Shown here: positions 34,780-44,018 of the stretch, in pieces | Numbering within the stretch: the stretch's first letter is position 1 | Layout of the letters: each line of letters begins with the position of its first letter | Notes under the pieces: model-generated | Databases searched by the model: none | Seen by the model: the letters and a program-made list of their open reading frames with translations, nothing else | Told to the model about the DNA's origin: nothing | Program-made: the position numbers and the translations under genes | NCBI RefSeq assembly: GCF_017255185.1 | Contig: NZ_JAFKCZ010000009.1 | Coordinates: 124,001 to 188,000, forward strand | Length of the DNA: 64,000 bases | Reading direction: 5' to 3' | Source of the DNA: Parahaliea mediterranea | GTDB lineage: Bacteria > Pseudomonadota > Gammaproteobacteria > Pseudomonadales > Halieaceae

Positions 34780-34824
34780 GTCGACTCCCTATGCCGGACC
34801 GGCTCCAATGCCAGTGCCAATTGA

Positions 34825-36564
34825 TTAGTGATCAGCTTCATTGCGCCAATCGACGTTGCCGTTGTGAGTAACGGCGCCGCGATTGGCCGGGCCGACGCTG
34901 GCGATGTACTTCTGCGCGTAGCCAGCCGCGGCGATATAGCCCTTGCCACTCGGGTCATTCCGCGCCAGTCCGCGCTCGCGTTCGCGCAGTAGCGCTTCGT
35001 CCACCTGCAAAACCAGGGAATTTTCGTTGAGGTTGATATCAATGGTGTCGCCCTCCTCCACCAGTGCGATCGGGCCACCATGCGCGGCTTCCGGCGTCAC
35101 ATAGCCCACGCAGAAGCCGCGCGAGGCGCCGGAAAACCGGCCGTCGGTGACCATCGCCACGCTCTCGCCCCTGCCCATGCCGTAGAGGAGCGCGGTGACG
35201 GTGACCATTTCCCGCATGCCGGGACCGCCGACCGGCCCTTCATTGCGGATCACGACCACATCGCCGTCCCGGATCTGGTGTGACAGCAGGCTCTGCAGGC
35301 ACTGCTCCTCGGATTCAAACACCCGGGCCGGACCGGTAAAGCGCTGGCTCTCCAGCCCCGCGGTCTTGATCACGGCGCCATCCGGCGCCAGGTTCCCCTT
35401 GAGTATTTTCAGGCCACCATGACTGGAGCGGGGTGTCTCAACCGGCTCCACCACCCTGCCGTCCGCCTCCGGCGCGTCGGCCAGCGCGTCGGCCAGGGTT
35501 TCGCCGCACAGGGTCAGGCAGTCGCCATGCAAATATCCGCCTTTTAGCAGTTGCTTGAGAATAACCGGAACGCCCCCCACCTCGTGCAAGTCCGGATACA
35601 GGTAGGGCCCGCTGGGGCTGAGGTGGGTAAGCAGCGGCGTGCGGGCGAACACTTCGGCCACATCCTCGATGGTAAACTCGATGCCCGCCTCGTTGGCGAT
35701 GGCGGGAATGTGCAGGACGGCATTGGTGGAGCCGCCGGTGGCCGCCACCGCGGCGCAGGCATTCTCGAGGCTGTTGCGGGTGACCAGGTCCCGCGGCAGG
35801 GGGAAGTTGGCCTCCACCGAGCGCATCAACTGTCGCCCTGCCCCTCGCGCCATGGCCTGGCGCTGGGAATGAATCGAGGGGATGGTGCTGGAACCCAGCG
35901 GCGCAAACCCCAGCACCTCCGCCACCATGCCCATGGTGTTGGCGGTAAACTGCCCGGCACAGCAACCAGATGCGGGCCAGGCGGCACGGGAAACGTCTTC
36001 CAGCTCCTGCTCGTCGGTCTGCGAGGCGATCAGCTTGCCGGTGTATTCGGCGACCGTCTTGATCTCCGCCGGCGCTTCCTTGTAGCGCCCGGCAATGGCC
36101 GGGCCGCCATTGATAAAGGCGCCGGGCACATTGAGCCGGGTCAGGGCCATCATCATGCCGGGAAAGTTCTTGTCACAGGCGCCGATGCACATCAGGCCGT
36201 CGTACTGGTGAGCGCGCATGACAATCTCGATGCTGTCGGCGATCAATTCGCGCGACATCAGGGAGAAGTGCATCCCGGTATGGCCGTTCACCAGGCCGTC
36301 CGACACCGATATGGTGTTGAATTCGCGCGGTGTTCCGCCACCCCGATAGATACCGCGGCGCGCGTGTTCGGCTACTTCGGCGAGACGCATATTGCAGGGA
36401 CTCATTTCACCGTGGCTGGAAACCACGCCGACAAAGGGTTGGGCAATATCCTCGTCGTCCAGGCCCATGCCCCGCAACATCGCGCGGGCCGCGGCCTTGA
36501 TGGGGCCGCTTTTCATGACCGTGGATCGGTAGGGAGGCTTATGACTGCTCTGGTTGTCCGCCAT
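34825..36564 (-). CDS. IlvD/Edd-family dehydratase
   Basis: 579 residues from the ATG at 36564 with GAGAGGA upstream. Fe-S cluster ligands are placed as in IlvD: Cys57 in EMSPCNM, Cys130 in GACDKNFPG, and Cys202 in SGCCAGQF. Other family motifs are [30 protein letters not shown], and [19 protein letters not shown]. These enzymes remove water from 2,3-dihydroxy acids to give 2-keto acids. Besides branched-chain biosynthesis, the family includes sugar-acid dehydratases (6-phosphogluconate, xylonate, arabinonate). The location with a GntP permease and two hydroxyacid dehydrogenases argues for a sugar-acid role here, which is an inference; it heads the operon. Confidence 0.88.
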   Translation of the reverse strand: MADNQSSHKPPYRSTVMKSGPIKAAARAMLRGMGLDDEDIAQPFVGVVSSHGEMSPCNMRLAEVAEHARRGIYRGGGTPREFNTISVSDGLVNGHTGMHFSLMSRELIADSIEIVMRAHQYDGLMCIGACDKNFPGMMMALTRLNVPGAFINGGPAIAGRYKEAPAEIKTVAEYTGKLIASQTDEQELEDVSRAAWPASGCCAGQFTANTMGMVAEVLGFAPLGSSTIPSIHSQRQAMARGAGRQLMRSVEANFPLPRDLVTRNSLENACAAVAATGGSTNAVLHIPAIANEAGIEFTIEDVAEVFARTPLLTHLSPSGPYLYPDLHEVGGVPVILKQLLKGGYLHGDCLTLCGETLADALADAPEADGRVVEPVETPRSSHGGLKILKGNLAPDGAVIKTAGLESQRFTGPARVFESEEQCLQSLLSHQIRDGDVVVIRNEGPVGGPGMREMVTVTALLYGMGRGESVAMVTDGRFSGASRGFCVGYVTPEAAHGGPIALVEEGDTIDINLNENSLVLQVDEALLRERERGLARNDPSGKGYIAAAGYAQKYIASVGPANRGAVTHNGNVDWRNEADH

Positions 36565-36778
36565 GGTTTTTATGTCCTCTCGGTATGTTGCGCCGATGTC
36601 GCCGTCCGCGTGACAGCGCAAACCCTAGTTTAGATTCGAGGGTGTATTTAGCGAATCCGCGCCCGGAATGAAGCCCTTGCGAGCCCGTGACCCGCTAGAG
36701 CCTTGCAGTATAGGCCGGCGTCCGGGGAAAGTTTGTCGCAAGTATGACAGTGTGACAGCGCATCACCGCAAGCAGGCG

Positions 36779-37552
36779 CTACCGCATCGCATGACTGGAC
36801 GGAAGGCTGCCGCTCGCCAGCGCCGGGTGGGTAATGCGCCCGGTGGCGTCGGCGACCTCGCCGTAGCCCACCTCGAATTGCTCGCCGCCCGGCCGGCCCC
36901 ACCAGCAGGCGGTAACATCGATGCGCAGGTTCCACTGCTGCTGCGCGGGAACCGTGCCGGAGTGGATGGCGGCGGGATCGAGCACCGCGCAATTCACCCC
37001 GGCCGGCCAGCGCGCGGAATGAAACCAGATCATCCCGCTCCCCGCCTGGCGATGGGCGGAGCCCAGGGGCTGGGAAAAACTGTAGTCGGCAGGGTCGGAA
37101 ATACGCGGCCACCAATCCCTGAGCGGGTCGGCGGTAAGGTCCGCGGTGCTGGGGTGAAACACCGGAAAATGCAAGGCGCTGCGGCCATCCTGTATGACCT
37201 CCAGCGGCCCCAGGTCGGACAAACCCTGTTGGAACAGCCACAGGTAAACCGCGGCCTCCACCATCGCGGTATTGCGCTCGCGGGCCCCGTAGAGAATGCC
37301 CATTTCAGTCGGCGGACCAAAGCGCGAACCGTGACGCAGGGGGGGATAGCGAAACGGCGCTCGCAGAATCCAGTTCAGGTGGCTGGTGGCCGGGGGGTAG
37401 GCCGGTTTGTGGGCGTCCAGCAGCTGTTCCAGCCTGCCCTGTTCCGACGACGAGCGGGTGATATTGCGGGTCGCCGCCTCTTCCTGGTGCTCGACGATGC
37501 GCCAGATATGCCCGCCCGAGGGGCCGGTCCGCAGCAGGGCCCTGTCGATCAA
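36779..37552 (-). CDS. RES-domain toxin of a RES-Xre toxin-antitoxin pair
   Basis: 257 residues. The RES fold signature is visible: Arg77 in GSRFGPP, Tyr88 in GILYGARE and Glu99 in MVEAAVY, with Ser-rich sequence in the later half (QAGSGMIWFHSARW). RES toxins degrade NAD+ (established for characterised members). The start overlaps the upstream antitoxin's stop by ATGA, so the two are translationally coupled in the usual antitoxin-then-toxin order. The protein is longer at both ends than the minimal RES domain. Confidence 0.85.
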   Translation of the reverse strand: MIDRALLRTGPSGGHIWRIVEHQEEAATRNITRSSSEQGRLEQLLDAHKPAYPPATSHLNWILRAPFRYPPLRHGSRFGPPTEMGILYGARERNTAMVEAAVYLWLFQQGLSDLGPLEVIQDGRSALHFPVFHPSTADLTADPLRDWWPRISDPADYSFSQPLGSAHRQAGSGMIWFHSARWPAGVNCAVLDPAAIHSGTVPAQQQWNLRIDVTACWWGRPGGEQFEVGYGEVADATGRITHPALASGSLPSSHAMR

Positions 37553-37920
37553 AGCCGGCCGCGCATGCCGTCGAGATAGTGGTTTACCATCGCCAGGCCC
37601 TCGTAGGTCGCGACGAGGTCGGCGGGCGCGGTATCGCGCAGGTGGGAGTTGGCGGTACGCATCCAGTGTTGCATTTGCTCCCGGTTGCCACCGACGATGG
37701 CGTAGAGGGAGCGGTACACGCGCACCAGTCCCAGGGCCAGCTCGGTCGCCTTGTCATTGCTCAGGCAGGCGCTGCCGCGGGAATAGTTCTTCATGGTGGC
37801 GACACTCACCCCGACCACCGTGGCGAGCTGCGCCAGGGTCAGGCCGAGGTAGCTCCCCGCCTCAAGCAGGGCGGTGGTAACGATTTCCTGGTCCGAGCGA
37901 ACGGGAAGCGCCTGGGGCAT
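37549..37920 (-). CDS. Xre/MbcA/ParS-type antitoxin of the RES-Xre pair
   Basis: 123 residues. Helix-turn-helix at about 24-50 (YLGLTLAQLATVVGVSVATM), followed by a C-terminal domain with the DUF2384 character (SLYAIVGGNREQMQHWMRTA). It should bind and neutralise the RES protein and repress the shared promoter. A strong AAGGAG ribosome site precedes the ATG. The upstream DNA is AT-rich and contains the promoter at 37952-37980. Confidence 0.85.
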   Translation of the reverse strand: MPQALPVRSDQEIVTTALLEAGSYLGLTLAQLATVVGVSVATMKNYSRGSACLSNDKATELALGLVRVYRSLYAIVGGNREQMQHWMRTANSHLRDTAPADLVATYEGLAMVNHYLDGMRGRL

Positions 37921-37951
37921 CGGGAGCTCCTTTTAAGCACCTTTCGGTTTA

Positions 37952-37980
37952 AATTTAGACTTATTTTTAGTTTTTGTCTA
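37952..37980 (-). promoter_or_regulatory. Promoter and operator candidate of the RES-Xre operon
   Basis: On the minus strand TAGACA (37975-37980) and TAAATT (37952-37957) are spaced by 17 bases. TAGAC at the -35 is repeated inverted as GTCTA next to the -10, a layout suited to autorepression by the Xre-type antitoxin. Confidence 0.55.
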
Positions 37981-38021
37981 CCTTTATACCGCGCTGTGCC
38001 GCCAGTGGAGGTGCCCGGGCT

Positions 38022-38690
38022 CTACAGCGAGCAGGCGCAAATACGGCTGATGTGGCTGTAGGGCAGCCCGCTCTCACGGTGCCAGCCATTGAACACATCC
38101 TGGATTCGCGCGAGATCCCGTTTGCTGCCCGGATTGCTGGCGATTTCCAGTCCGGCGTCGCGCAGGCAGCGCGCCACATCGCCGGTGATCAGGAAGGTGT
38201 CCCGCCCCATGTTGCGCAACACGCGTTGGCCGGTCATGCCCCCCAGGCGGCTGCCGTGGCGCTTGAGGTGCGCGAACAGGCCCACCAGGTCCTCATCCGG
38301 CCAGCGGGCGACGAACTTGCCAAAACCGCCGTGTTCCCGCGCGGTGTCCAGCACGAAGCGGGCGTTGTGCTGGACGCTGATCACTTTCTGGCGATTGCGG
38401 ATAATCAGCGGATTCTGCGCGAAACGGTCGATCTGCTCGGGGCTCAACATAACGATCTTTTCCGGCGGGAAACCGAAAAAGACTTCCTCGAAACCCTCCC
38501 ACTTGTTGTCCACCACCCGCCAGACGAAACCCGCCTGAAAAACGCAGCGCGCCATCTCCGACAGCCAGCGATGATCGTCGGTGCGCGCCAGCTGGCGCGG
38601 GCTCTTGACCGCGGGCAATAACCTGCCCAGTGCCGCCTTGCCGCCCTGGCGCTCCACGGCGCGCTGGTGAATTTCGCTAAATGATTGCAT
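38022..38690 (-). CDS. DNA-3-methyladenine glycosylase I-like protein
   Basis: 222 residues from the ATG at 38690 (MQSFSEIHQRA); a TTG two codons earlier is the alternative. Tag-like features: LSEMARCVFQAGFVWRVVDNKWEGF near 50-70 resembles the Tag region around its catalytic Glu, FAQNPLIIRNRQKVISVQHNA matches the second helical part, and a His/Cys-containing C-terminus (YSHISRICACSL) recalls Tag's zinc-binding HxxxC, though incomplete. It would remove alkylated bases from DNA. Substrate range is uncertain because the protein diverges from E. coli Tag. Confidence 0.75.
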   Translation of the reverse strand: MQSFSEIHQRAVERQGGKAALGRLLPAVKSPRQLARTDDHRWLSEMARCVFQAGFVWRVVDNKWEGFEEVFFGFPPEKIVMLSPEQIDRFAQNPLIIRNRQKVISVQHNARFVLDTAREHGGFGKFVARWPDEDLVGLFAHLKRHGSRLGGMTGQRVLRNMGRDTFLITGDVARCLRDAGLEIASNPGSKRDLARIQDVFNGWHRESGLPYSHISRICACSL

Positions 38691-38710
38691 ATACAAAATG
38701 TCTCTATTTT

Positions 38711-41700
38711 CTATCCGGCTTTTGCGCTCGCCCCACCGGCAAAAGGCGAGACGATGTCGAGGCGACTGCCCTGCCGCCCCGCGTGCAGGTCGATGCGCAG
38801 GTCCATTTGTTCCCGCAATTCGCTGACATGGGAAATAATACCCACCATTCTGCCCGCCCGCTGCAAATCCAGCAGCGTATTGATCGCCAGTTCCAGCGCC
38901 TCGCTGTCCAGCGAACCAAAGCCCTCGTCCACGAACAGGGTGTCCAGGGCAATGCCGCCGGCCTGGGATTGCACCACGTCGGACAGGCCCAGGGCCAGCG
39001 ACAGGGCCGCCATAAAGCTCTCGCCGCCCGACAGGGTGGCCACCGGCCGCGCGGCGCCGGTGAAATCGTCGTGGACTTCCAGGTCCAGTCCCGCCGCTTT
39101 CCTGCCCTTGTTCGGGTCCAGTTTGCGGATCAGCTGGTAGCGCCCGCCAGACATTTTCAGCAGGCGCTGACTGCCCTGGGCGAGCACGTCGTCCAGCAGC
39201 ACCCCCAGCACGTAGCGCTGCAGGCTGATGCGGGCGCCCCCCTGGCCGCTGGCGACGTCCGCCAGCGTACCCACCACCCGATAGCGTCCCTCCAGCTCAC
39301 TGTTGGCGGCGCGCTGGCGTTCCAGCTTGTCGCGGGTCGACAGCAGGCTGTCGCGCCGCGCCTCGCTCGATTGCCGCGCGCGCAGCGCCGTGTCGCGCTG
39401 CTCGCGCGCGACCTGTTCCGCCGCGGTCAGGGCTTCCAGGTCCTCTTCCGGCTCGCCTTCGAGCTCCCGCTCCAGGGTTTGCAGTCTGGAGCGCGTCTCG
39501 GCGACGGCCCGGTCGTGTTGCTCGAGCTCTGCTTGCAGGGATTGGCGCCGCGCCTCCGTCAGTGCCGCCCGGGCGCGCTCGTCGTCGCTGGCGAAGGGAC
39601 TGGAGGCCAGCGCCTGCTCGTAGTCCCGGGCGGTAGCCCCGGCCTCCGCCACACAGGCCTCGCGACGCCGGGTGGCGCTGGCGGCGCTGGTCACCGCAAC
39701 GGCCTGTTGTTTATCCGCCCGGGCATGCGCCGATCGCGCCTCGGCCAGGGCCCTGTCCAGGCTATCGAGTTGTTTGCGCTGTCGGGCCAGCGCCCCCGCC
39801 AGCGCGGACTCGGTGCGGTACTCGGGGGGCAACTCGGCCTCGATTTGTTCCAGCCGCGCGCGCGCCGCGCTCAGCGCCTGCCCGGCAGCCACCGCGGCCT
39901 CCACGTCGCGCGCCAGGGTCGCTTCCGCCGCCGCCACCGCGTTATCGCTGGTCGCCACCCGTGACTCCAGTGCCTGCAGGCGTTCCCGGTCACGAATCAA
40001 TTGCGATTCCTGGCGCTGCAATTGCTCAACCTGGCGCTGCAGGGCCTGCGGTTCATGGCTGGCGGCATCGCCGGCGCTTGCGACAAGCGCCCGATGCTGC
40101 TGCCCGATCGCCTCGCACTCGGCAGCCAGCGCGGCGGTGTCGCGGTCGCAGCTGGCCAGTCGTCGCTCCGCCTCGGCACAGCGCGTTTCCTGCGCTTCCA
40201 GGGCCGCGTCGTCGGGCACCGCGGTTTCGGTGCTGGCGGGCGCCGGATGCTCCTCGCTGCCGCACACCGGACAGGGCTGCCCGGCCTCAAGCTGCCTTGC
40301 CAACAGCCAGGCCTGGCCCAGATGCCAGTCCCGCCGCAGGGCGGTGAGCGCGACCTGCTCCCCCCCACTCTCCGCCGCCAGCTGCTCGCGCCGCGCCCTG
40401 GCCGCGGCCAGTTGCCGGCCCGCGGTGTCGAGGGTTTGCTGGAGGTCCGCCAGGCGCCGGGCATTGGCCAAGGCCTCGCGAGCCCGGTGTAGCGCCAGCT
40501 CCACGCCCTGGGCCGCGCCAATCCCGAGGCGCAGCGCGTCGATATCCTGCGCCAGTGCCCGCCGCTCCTCCGCGGCTCGCCGCAGCGTCTCGCGAGCCCC
40601 GGATTCGGCGCGCCGGGCGCGGGTCAGCGCGGTGGCGCCCTGCTCCGCTTCCCGTCCGGCCTCCCCGAGGCGGGACGCCAGCGGCCGCAGGGATTCCAGT
40701 TCCGCCACTGACTGCCGCAACGCCGACCGCTCGGGTTCCCTGGCCTCTTCGATGGCGAGGGCTTCGCGGCTGGACTCCATGGCCTTGCCCGCGATATCGA
40801 GCTGTTCGCCGGCCACGGCCTCCTCGTCGCGCGCGCGCGCCTCTGCCTGCGCGCACTCCGCCAACCGGCGGCGGGCGGGTTCCAGCTGCGCGGCGGCGAT
40901 GGCCCAACGCAATTGCTCGCGCTTGCCGGACACCTCGGGCTCTCGGGATAGCAGCGCGGCCAACTCGGCCTCGGCCTGCCGCCGTCGCTGGCGGGTCTGG
41001 GTGGCATGGCGGGCGCGGGTCAATTGCCGCTCGGCCTGCTGCCAGCGGTCATAGGCCTCCCGGTAAGCGGCCTGTTGTTGCTCGAGCTGTGGCGACAGCT
41101 GCTCCAATTCGCCGTCGAGCGCCGCTTCGTCGACCACCTCCCCCGCCTCCAGAATCCCGCGAAGCTTGTTATTGCCGGCTTCGTAGTCGCGCCGGATGTC
41201 GATGGCGGCTTGCTTGAGTCGCTCCTCGATCTGTTTGTAAACGCCGGTCTGGAACAGCGACTGGAAGATCTGTTCCCGCTCCTGGGAATCCGCCAGTAAC
41301 AGTTTGCGAAACTGGCCCTGGGGCAGCACCATGACCTGGCGGAACTGGTCGGCGTTCATGCCGGTCAGTTCGCGCACCACGCGGTTGGCATCGGTCACCT
41401 TCTGTTCCACCAGCAACTTGCCAGTGGCGGTGTCGCCGTCCTCGCCCAGGCGGTACAGTTCCGCCCGCGCCTTCTGCACGGTAGTGCCGTCGCCGCGCTG
41501 CTTGGGGCGCGCCTGCTCCGGCAGTCGGGTGATCTGGTAGCACTGGCCATTCAATTCAAAGCGCAGACAGACCTCGGTCAGCAGCTCCGGCGGGCTGTAC
41601 TGGCAGCGCATTTGCGCCCCCTCGCGCTCGGCGCCGGTGGTGGTGCCGTAGAGGGCGTAGCAGATGGCGTCGAGGATGGTGGTCTTGCCCGCGCCGGTGG

Positions 41701-41806
41701 GACCGTTGATCAGGAACAGCGGCGCCTCGCCGAGTTCGGCGAAATCGATGCTCTCCCGGCCGGCGAAGGGCCCGAAAGCCTGCATGGTCAGGGTCAGTGG
41801 CCTCAC
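38711..41806 (-). CDS. sbcC: Exonuclease subunit SbcC (SMC-like ATPase)
   Basis: 1031 residues. Walker A GPTGAGKTT near residue 35, two long coiled-coil arms rich in Ala, Arg and Glu, and a zinc hook CPVCGSEEHP near 508 between them. The C-terminal ATPase lobe has the ABC signature LSGGESFMAALSLALGL and Walker B with DTLFVDEGFGSLD. With SbcD it forms the Mre11-Rad50-like complex that opens hairpins and trims DNA ends. Its start overlaps the sbcD stop by ATGA. Confidence 0.96.
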   Translation of the reverse strand: MRPLTLTMQAFGPFAGRESIDFAELGEAPLFLINGPTGAGKTTILDAICYALYGTTTGAEREGAQMRCQYSPPELLTEVCLRFELNGQCYQITRLPEQARPKQRGDGTTVQKARAELYRLGEDGDTATGKLLVEQKVTDANRVVRELTGMNADQFRQVMVLPQGQFRKLLLADSQEREQIFQSLFQTGVYKQIEERLKQAAIDIRRDYEAGNNKLRGILEAGEVVDEAALDGELEQLSPQLEQQQAAYREAYDRWQQAERQLTRARHATQTRQRRRQAEAELAALLSREPEVSGKREQLRWAIAAAQLEPARRRLAECAQAEARARDEEAVAGEQLDIAGKAMESSREALAIEEAREPERSALRQSVAELESLRPLASRLGEAGREAEQGATALTRARRAESGARETLRRAAEERRALAQDIDALRLGIGAAQGVELALHRAREALANARRLADLQQTLDTAGRQLAAARARREQLAAESGGEQVALTALRRDWHLGQAWLLARQLEAGQPCPVCGSEEHPAPASTETAVPDDAALEAQETRCAEAERRLASCDRDTAALAAECEAIGQQHRALVASAGDAASHEPQALQRQVEQLQRQESQLIRDRERLQALESRVATSDNAVAAAEATLARDVEAAVAAGQALSAARARLEQIEAELPPEYRTESALAGALARQRKQLDSLDRALAEARSAHARADKQQAVAVTSAASATRRREACVAEAGATARDYEQALASSPFASDDERARAALTEARRQSLQAELEQHDRAVAETRSRLQTLERELEGEPEEDLEALTAAEQVAREQRDTALRARQSSEARRDSLLSTRDKLERQRAANSELEGRYRVVGTLADVASGQGGARISLQRYVLGVLLDDVLAQGSQRLLKMSGGRYQLIRKLDPNKGRKAAGLDLEVHDDFTGAARPVATLSGGESFMAALSLALGLSDVVQSQAGGIALDTLFVDEGFGSLDSEALELAINTLLDLQRAGRMVGIISHVSELREQMDLRIDLHAGRQGSRLDIVSPFAGGASAKAG

Positions 41807-42945
41807 AGCCCGCCCTCCGCGTGCAGGGTGTCGAGCACCGCCTTCAGGTAGTCCGCCTGGTCCCGCGCGAGGGGCTCGCCCTGAACCTCCTCGAAAAATT
41901 CACCGAACAGGTCCAGGTGGGATTTCTTCAGCATCTCGCGGCTGGCCACGGGGCCTTGCCCGTTGTACTCCCGGGCCAGCAACTGGGCCTGGAGCACATT
42001 GGGGTAGAGGGCGCGCAACTTGCCCATCACATCCAGCTGGGCCGCGGTGTCGGTGAGGCGGGCGCAGATATAGTCCTCCCGCCGGGGATCGCTTTCGCCC
42101 TGGCGCAGCAGCGTGTCCAGGGGGCCCTCTAGGACCCTGAGTTCCCGCAGCGGGGTGAGTTCGCGCTGGGATATAGCCACGTCCCCGCCCTGGGCGATAT
42201 CCACCAGGGTTACCGATTTGCGGTGCGCGGCCTCGGAAAAGGAATACTTGAGGATCGAACCGCTGTAGCGGATGTGTTCGGCGCCGCGCTGTTGCGGGCG
42301 GTGGAGGTGGCCCAGCGCGGTGTAGGTGTAGGGCTCGAACAACGCCGCCGGCACCCGGTCCGCCCCGCCCAGGGAAAGGGGCCGCTCGGAGTCGCTCTCC
42401 TCGCCGCCGTCCACGAAACAGTGCGCCATGACCACACTCGGCCGATCCGCCCTTCGCTGATCGTCCACGCGCCGCAGCAGGGCCGCCATCGCCTCTTCGT
42501 GGGTACTCACCGCCTCGCCGAAAACCTGCCGCACCGTGGCTGGCCCGGCGTAGGGCAGGCAGAAAATATCGAGCTCGCCGCCCGCCAGGGCGAGCGTAAC
42601 CGGCGACAGGCTGTCCCGCAGCGGGCCGGCGATATGCAGGCCGGCATCGACCAGCAGCTCGGCGGCGAAGCCCAGTCGTTCCGGGCCGTCGTGGTTGCCG
42701 GCGATCAGTACCACCTGCCGGCCCAGTTCCAGGCACAGGCTGCGCAGGGTTGCGCCCAGCAGTTCCACGGCCTCCGCCGGCGGCACCGAGCGATCGTAGA
42801 TGTCGCCGGCGATGGCCACGACATCCACCGCTTCTTCGCGCACGATGTCGACGATTTGTGCCAGCACGTGGGCCTGGTCCGGCAGCAGGGACACACCGTG
42901 GAGCTGCCGCCCCAGGTGCCAGTCGGAGGTGTGTAACAGTCGCAA
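41803..42945 (-). CDS. sbcD: Exonuclease subunit SbcD (Mre11-type nuclease)
   Basis: 380 residues. Metallophosphoesterase motifs: DWHLGRQL at 8-15, GDIYDRSVPP near 48, AGNHDGPERLGF near 83, MAHCFVDGG near 175 and LGHLHRPQ near 213. Manganese-dependent nuclease partner of SbcC. First gene of the sbcDC operon and coupled to sbcC by an ATGA overlap. No unusual features. The 185 bp upstream, to the amidohydrolase stop, hold no gene. Confidence 0.96.
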   Translation of the reverse strand: MRLLHTSDWHLGRQLHGVSLLPDQAHVLAQIVDIVREEAVDVVAIAGDIYDRSVPPAEAVELLGATLRSLCLELGRQVVLIAGNHDGPERLGFAAELLVDAGLHIAGPLRDSLSPVTLALAGGELDIFCLPYAGPATVRQVFGEAVSTHEEAMAALLRRVDDQRRADRPSVVMAHCFVDGGEESDSERPLSLGGADRVPAALFEPYTYTALGHLHRPQQRGAEHIRYSGSILKYSFSEAAHRKSVTLVDIAQGGDVAISQRELTPLRELRVLEGPLDTLLRQGESDPRREDYICARLTDTAAQLDVMGKLRALYPNVLQAQLLAREYNGQGPVASREMLKKSHLDLFGEFFEEVQGEPLARDQADYLKAVLDTLHAEGGL

Positions 42946-43130
42946 GGCCCCTCTCCGTGTCGGTGCGATGGCGGTGATTCAATCAGCGCGCCATGTTAGC
43001 ACCGAGCGCCGCGCGGGAGGAGCGCGCGCGGCGACACCTGTCGGTTTTTCGGGCAGGGCCTCGACAATTACCCGCCAACGGCTTGAAGCGCGCAACGCAT
43101 GCTGGCGGGAAGACAGGCGACGCGGCCGAC

Positions 43131-43952
43131 TCAGAGCTGGAAAACCCGCTGCGCCGTTTCCCCCAGGAATGCTGTCTCGACGTCCGCCTCGAGCTGCATT
43201 GACTGCAAGCCCGCCAGGCATTGTTGCGGCGACAGCATCGGCCAGTTGGTTCCAAACATCACCCGGCCGCGACCGGCGCCGCGCATGAAATCCTTAAAGG
43301 CGGCAGGCAGTCGCTGCAGGGTGTAGGCCGAGGTGTCGACGTAAAAGTTGCGAAACTTGAAGGTCATGGACAGCAGTTCATCGAGCCATGGAAAACCGAC
43401 GTGCCCCCCCACCACCACCAGCTCGGGAAAGTCCAGCATCACGTCTTCAAGGTAGGGGATCAGCCGGCCGGTTTCCGAGCGCTTCAAGGGGCCGGTATGC
43501 CCGATCTGGGTGCACAGGGGGACCCCGGCTTCGACACAGGCGACATAGACCGGATAGTAGCGCCGGTCATTTGGCGGCAGATCCCACAACCAGGGCACTA
43601 CCCGCACACCGACAAAGGGACCGTTCTCTACGCGTGTGCGAATCTCGCGCACCGCGCCCATGGGGTCGGCAAGATCCACGCTGAGTAAACCCCGGAGGCG
43701 TTCAGGAGCTTCGGCAATCTGCACCTCGACCTCGTCATTGGAGATCAGCGCGCCCTGCGGCCCGTACCAGGCGGACAACAGGCTGATATCCACTTGCGCC
43801 GCATCCATGGCCGCCACGGTATCCCCCACGCTCGGCAAGACTTGCGCTGTGGACTGATTCGTCCAGCGCAGCAATGATTCCAGCCAGGGTGCTTGCGCCA
43901 TGCGCGGAGTGAGGTTTTGGGCCCATACATCAATGATTTTTCCACCAGTCAT
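43131..43952 (-). CDS. Amidohydrolase-2-family protein with altered metal site
   Basis: 273 residues. TIM-barrel amidohydrolase/ACMSD-like layout: strand 1 reads KIIDVWAQN, strands 5 and 6 carry His in CTQIGHTG and VGGHVGFPWLDE, and strand 8 has FGTNWP where the catalytic GTDYP Asp is usual. Thus the HxH of strand 1 and the strand 8 Asp are both replaced, though the other His residues remain; a metal-dependent hydrolase or decarboxylase reaction is therefore doubtful or uses a different set. Ribosome site GGGAG. Divergent from a MarR regulator over a palindrome, so probably controlled by it. Confidence 0.8.
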   Translation of the reverse strand: MTGGKIIDVWAQNLTPRMAQAPWLESLLRWTNQSTAQVLPSVGDTVAAMDAAQVDISLLSAWYGPQGALISNDEVEVQIAEAPERLRGLLSVDLADPMGAVREIRTRVENGPFVGVRVVPWLWDLPPNDRRYYPVYVACVEAGVPLCTQIGHTGPLKRSETGRLIPYLEDVMLDFPELVVVGGHVGFPWLDELLSMTFKFRNFYVDTSAYTLQRLPAAFKDFMRGAGRGRVMFGTNWPMLSPQQCLAGLQSMQLEADVETAFLGETAQRVFQL

Positions 43953-43982
43953 GGTCGACTCCCATTGCTTCAGTGCTAAAGT

Positions 43983-44012
43983 AATATACGACCATATACT
44001 TCACTAGTGAAG
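43983..44012 (-). promoter_or_regulatory. Amidohydrolase promoter overlapped by a palindromic operator
   Basis: On the minus strand TTCACT (44006-44011) and TATATT (43983-43988) are 17 bases apart. The perfect 14-bp palindrome CTTCACTAGTGAAG (43999-44012) covers the -35 and lies just ahead of the MarR gene's ATG. A MarR dimer bound here would block both directions. Confidence 0.65.
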
Positions 44013-44018
44013 CTATTT

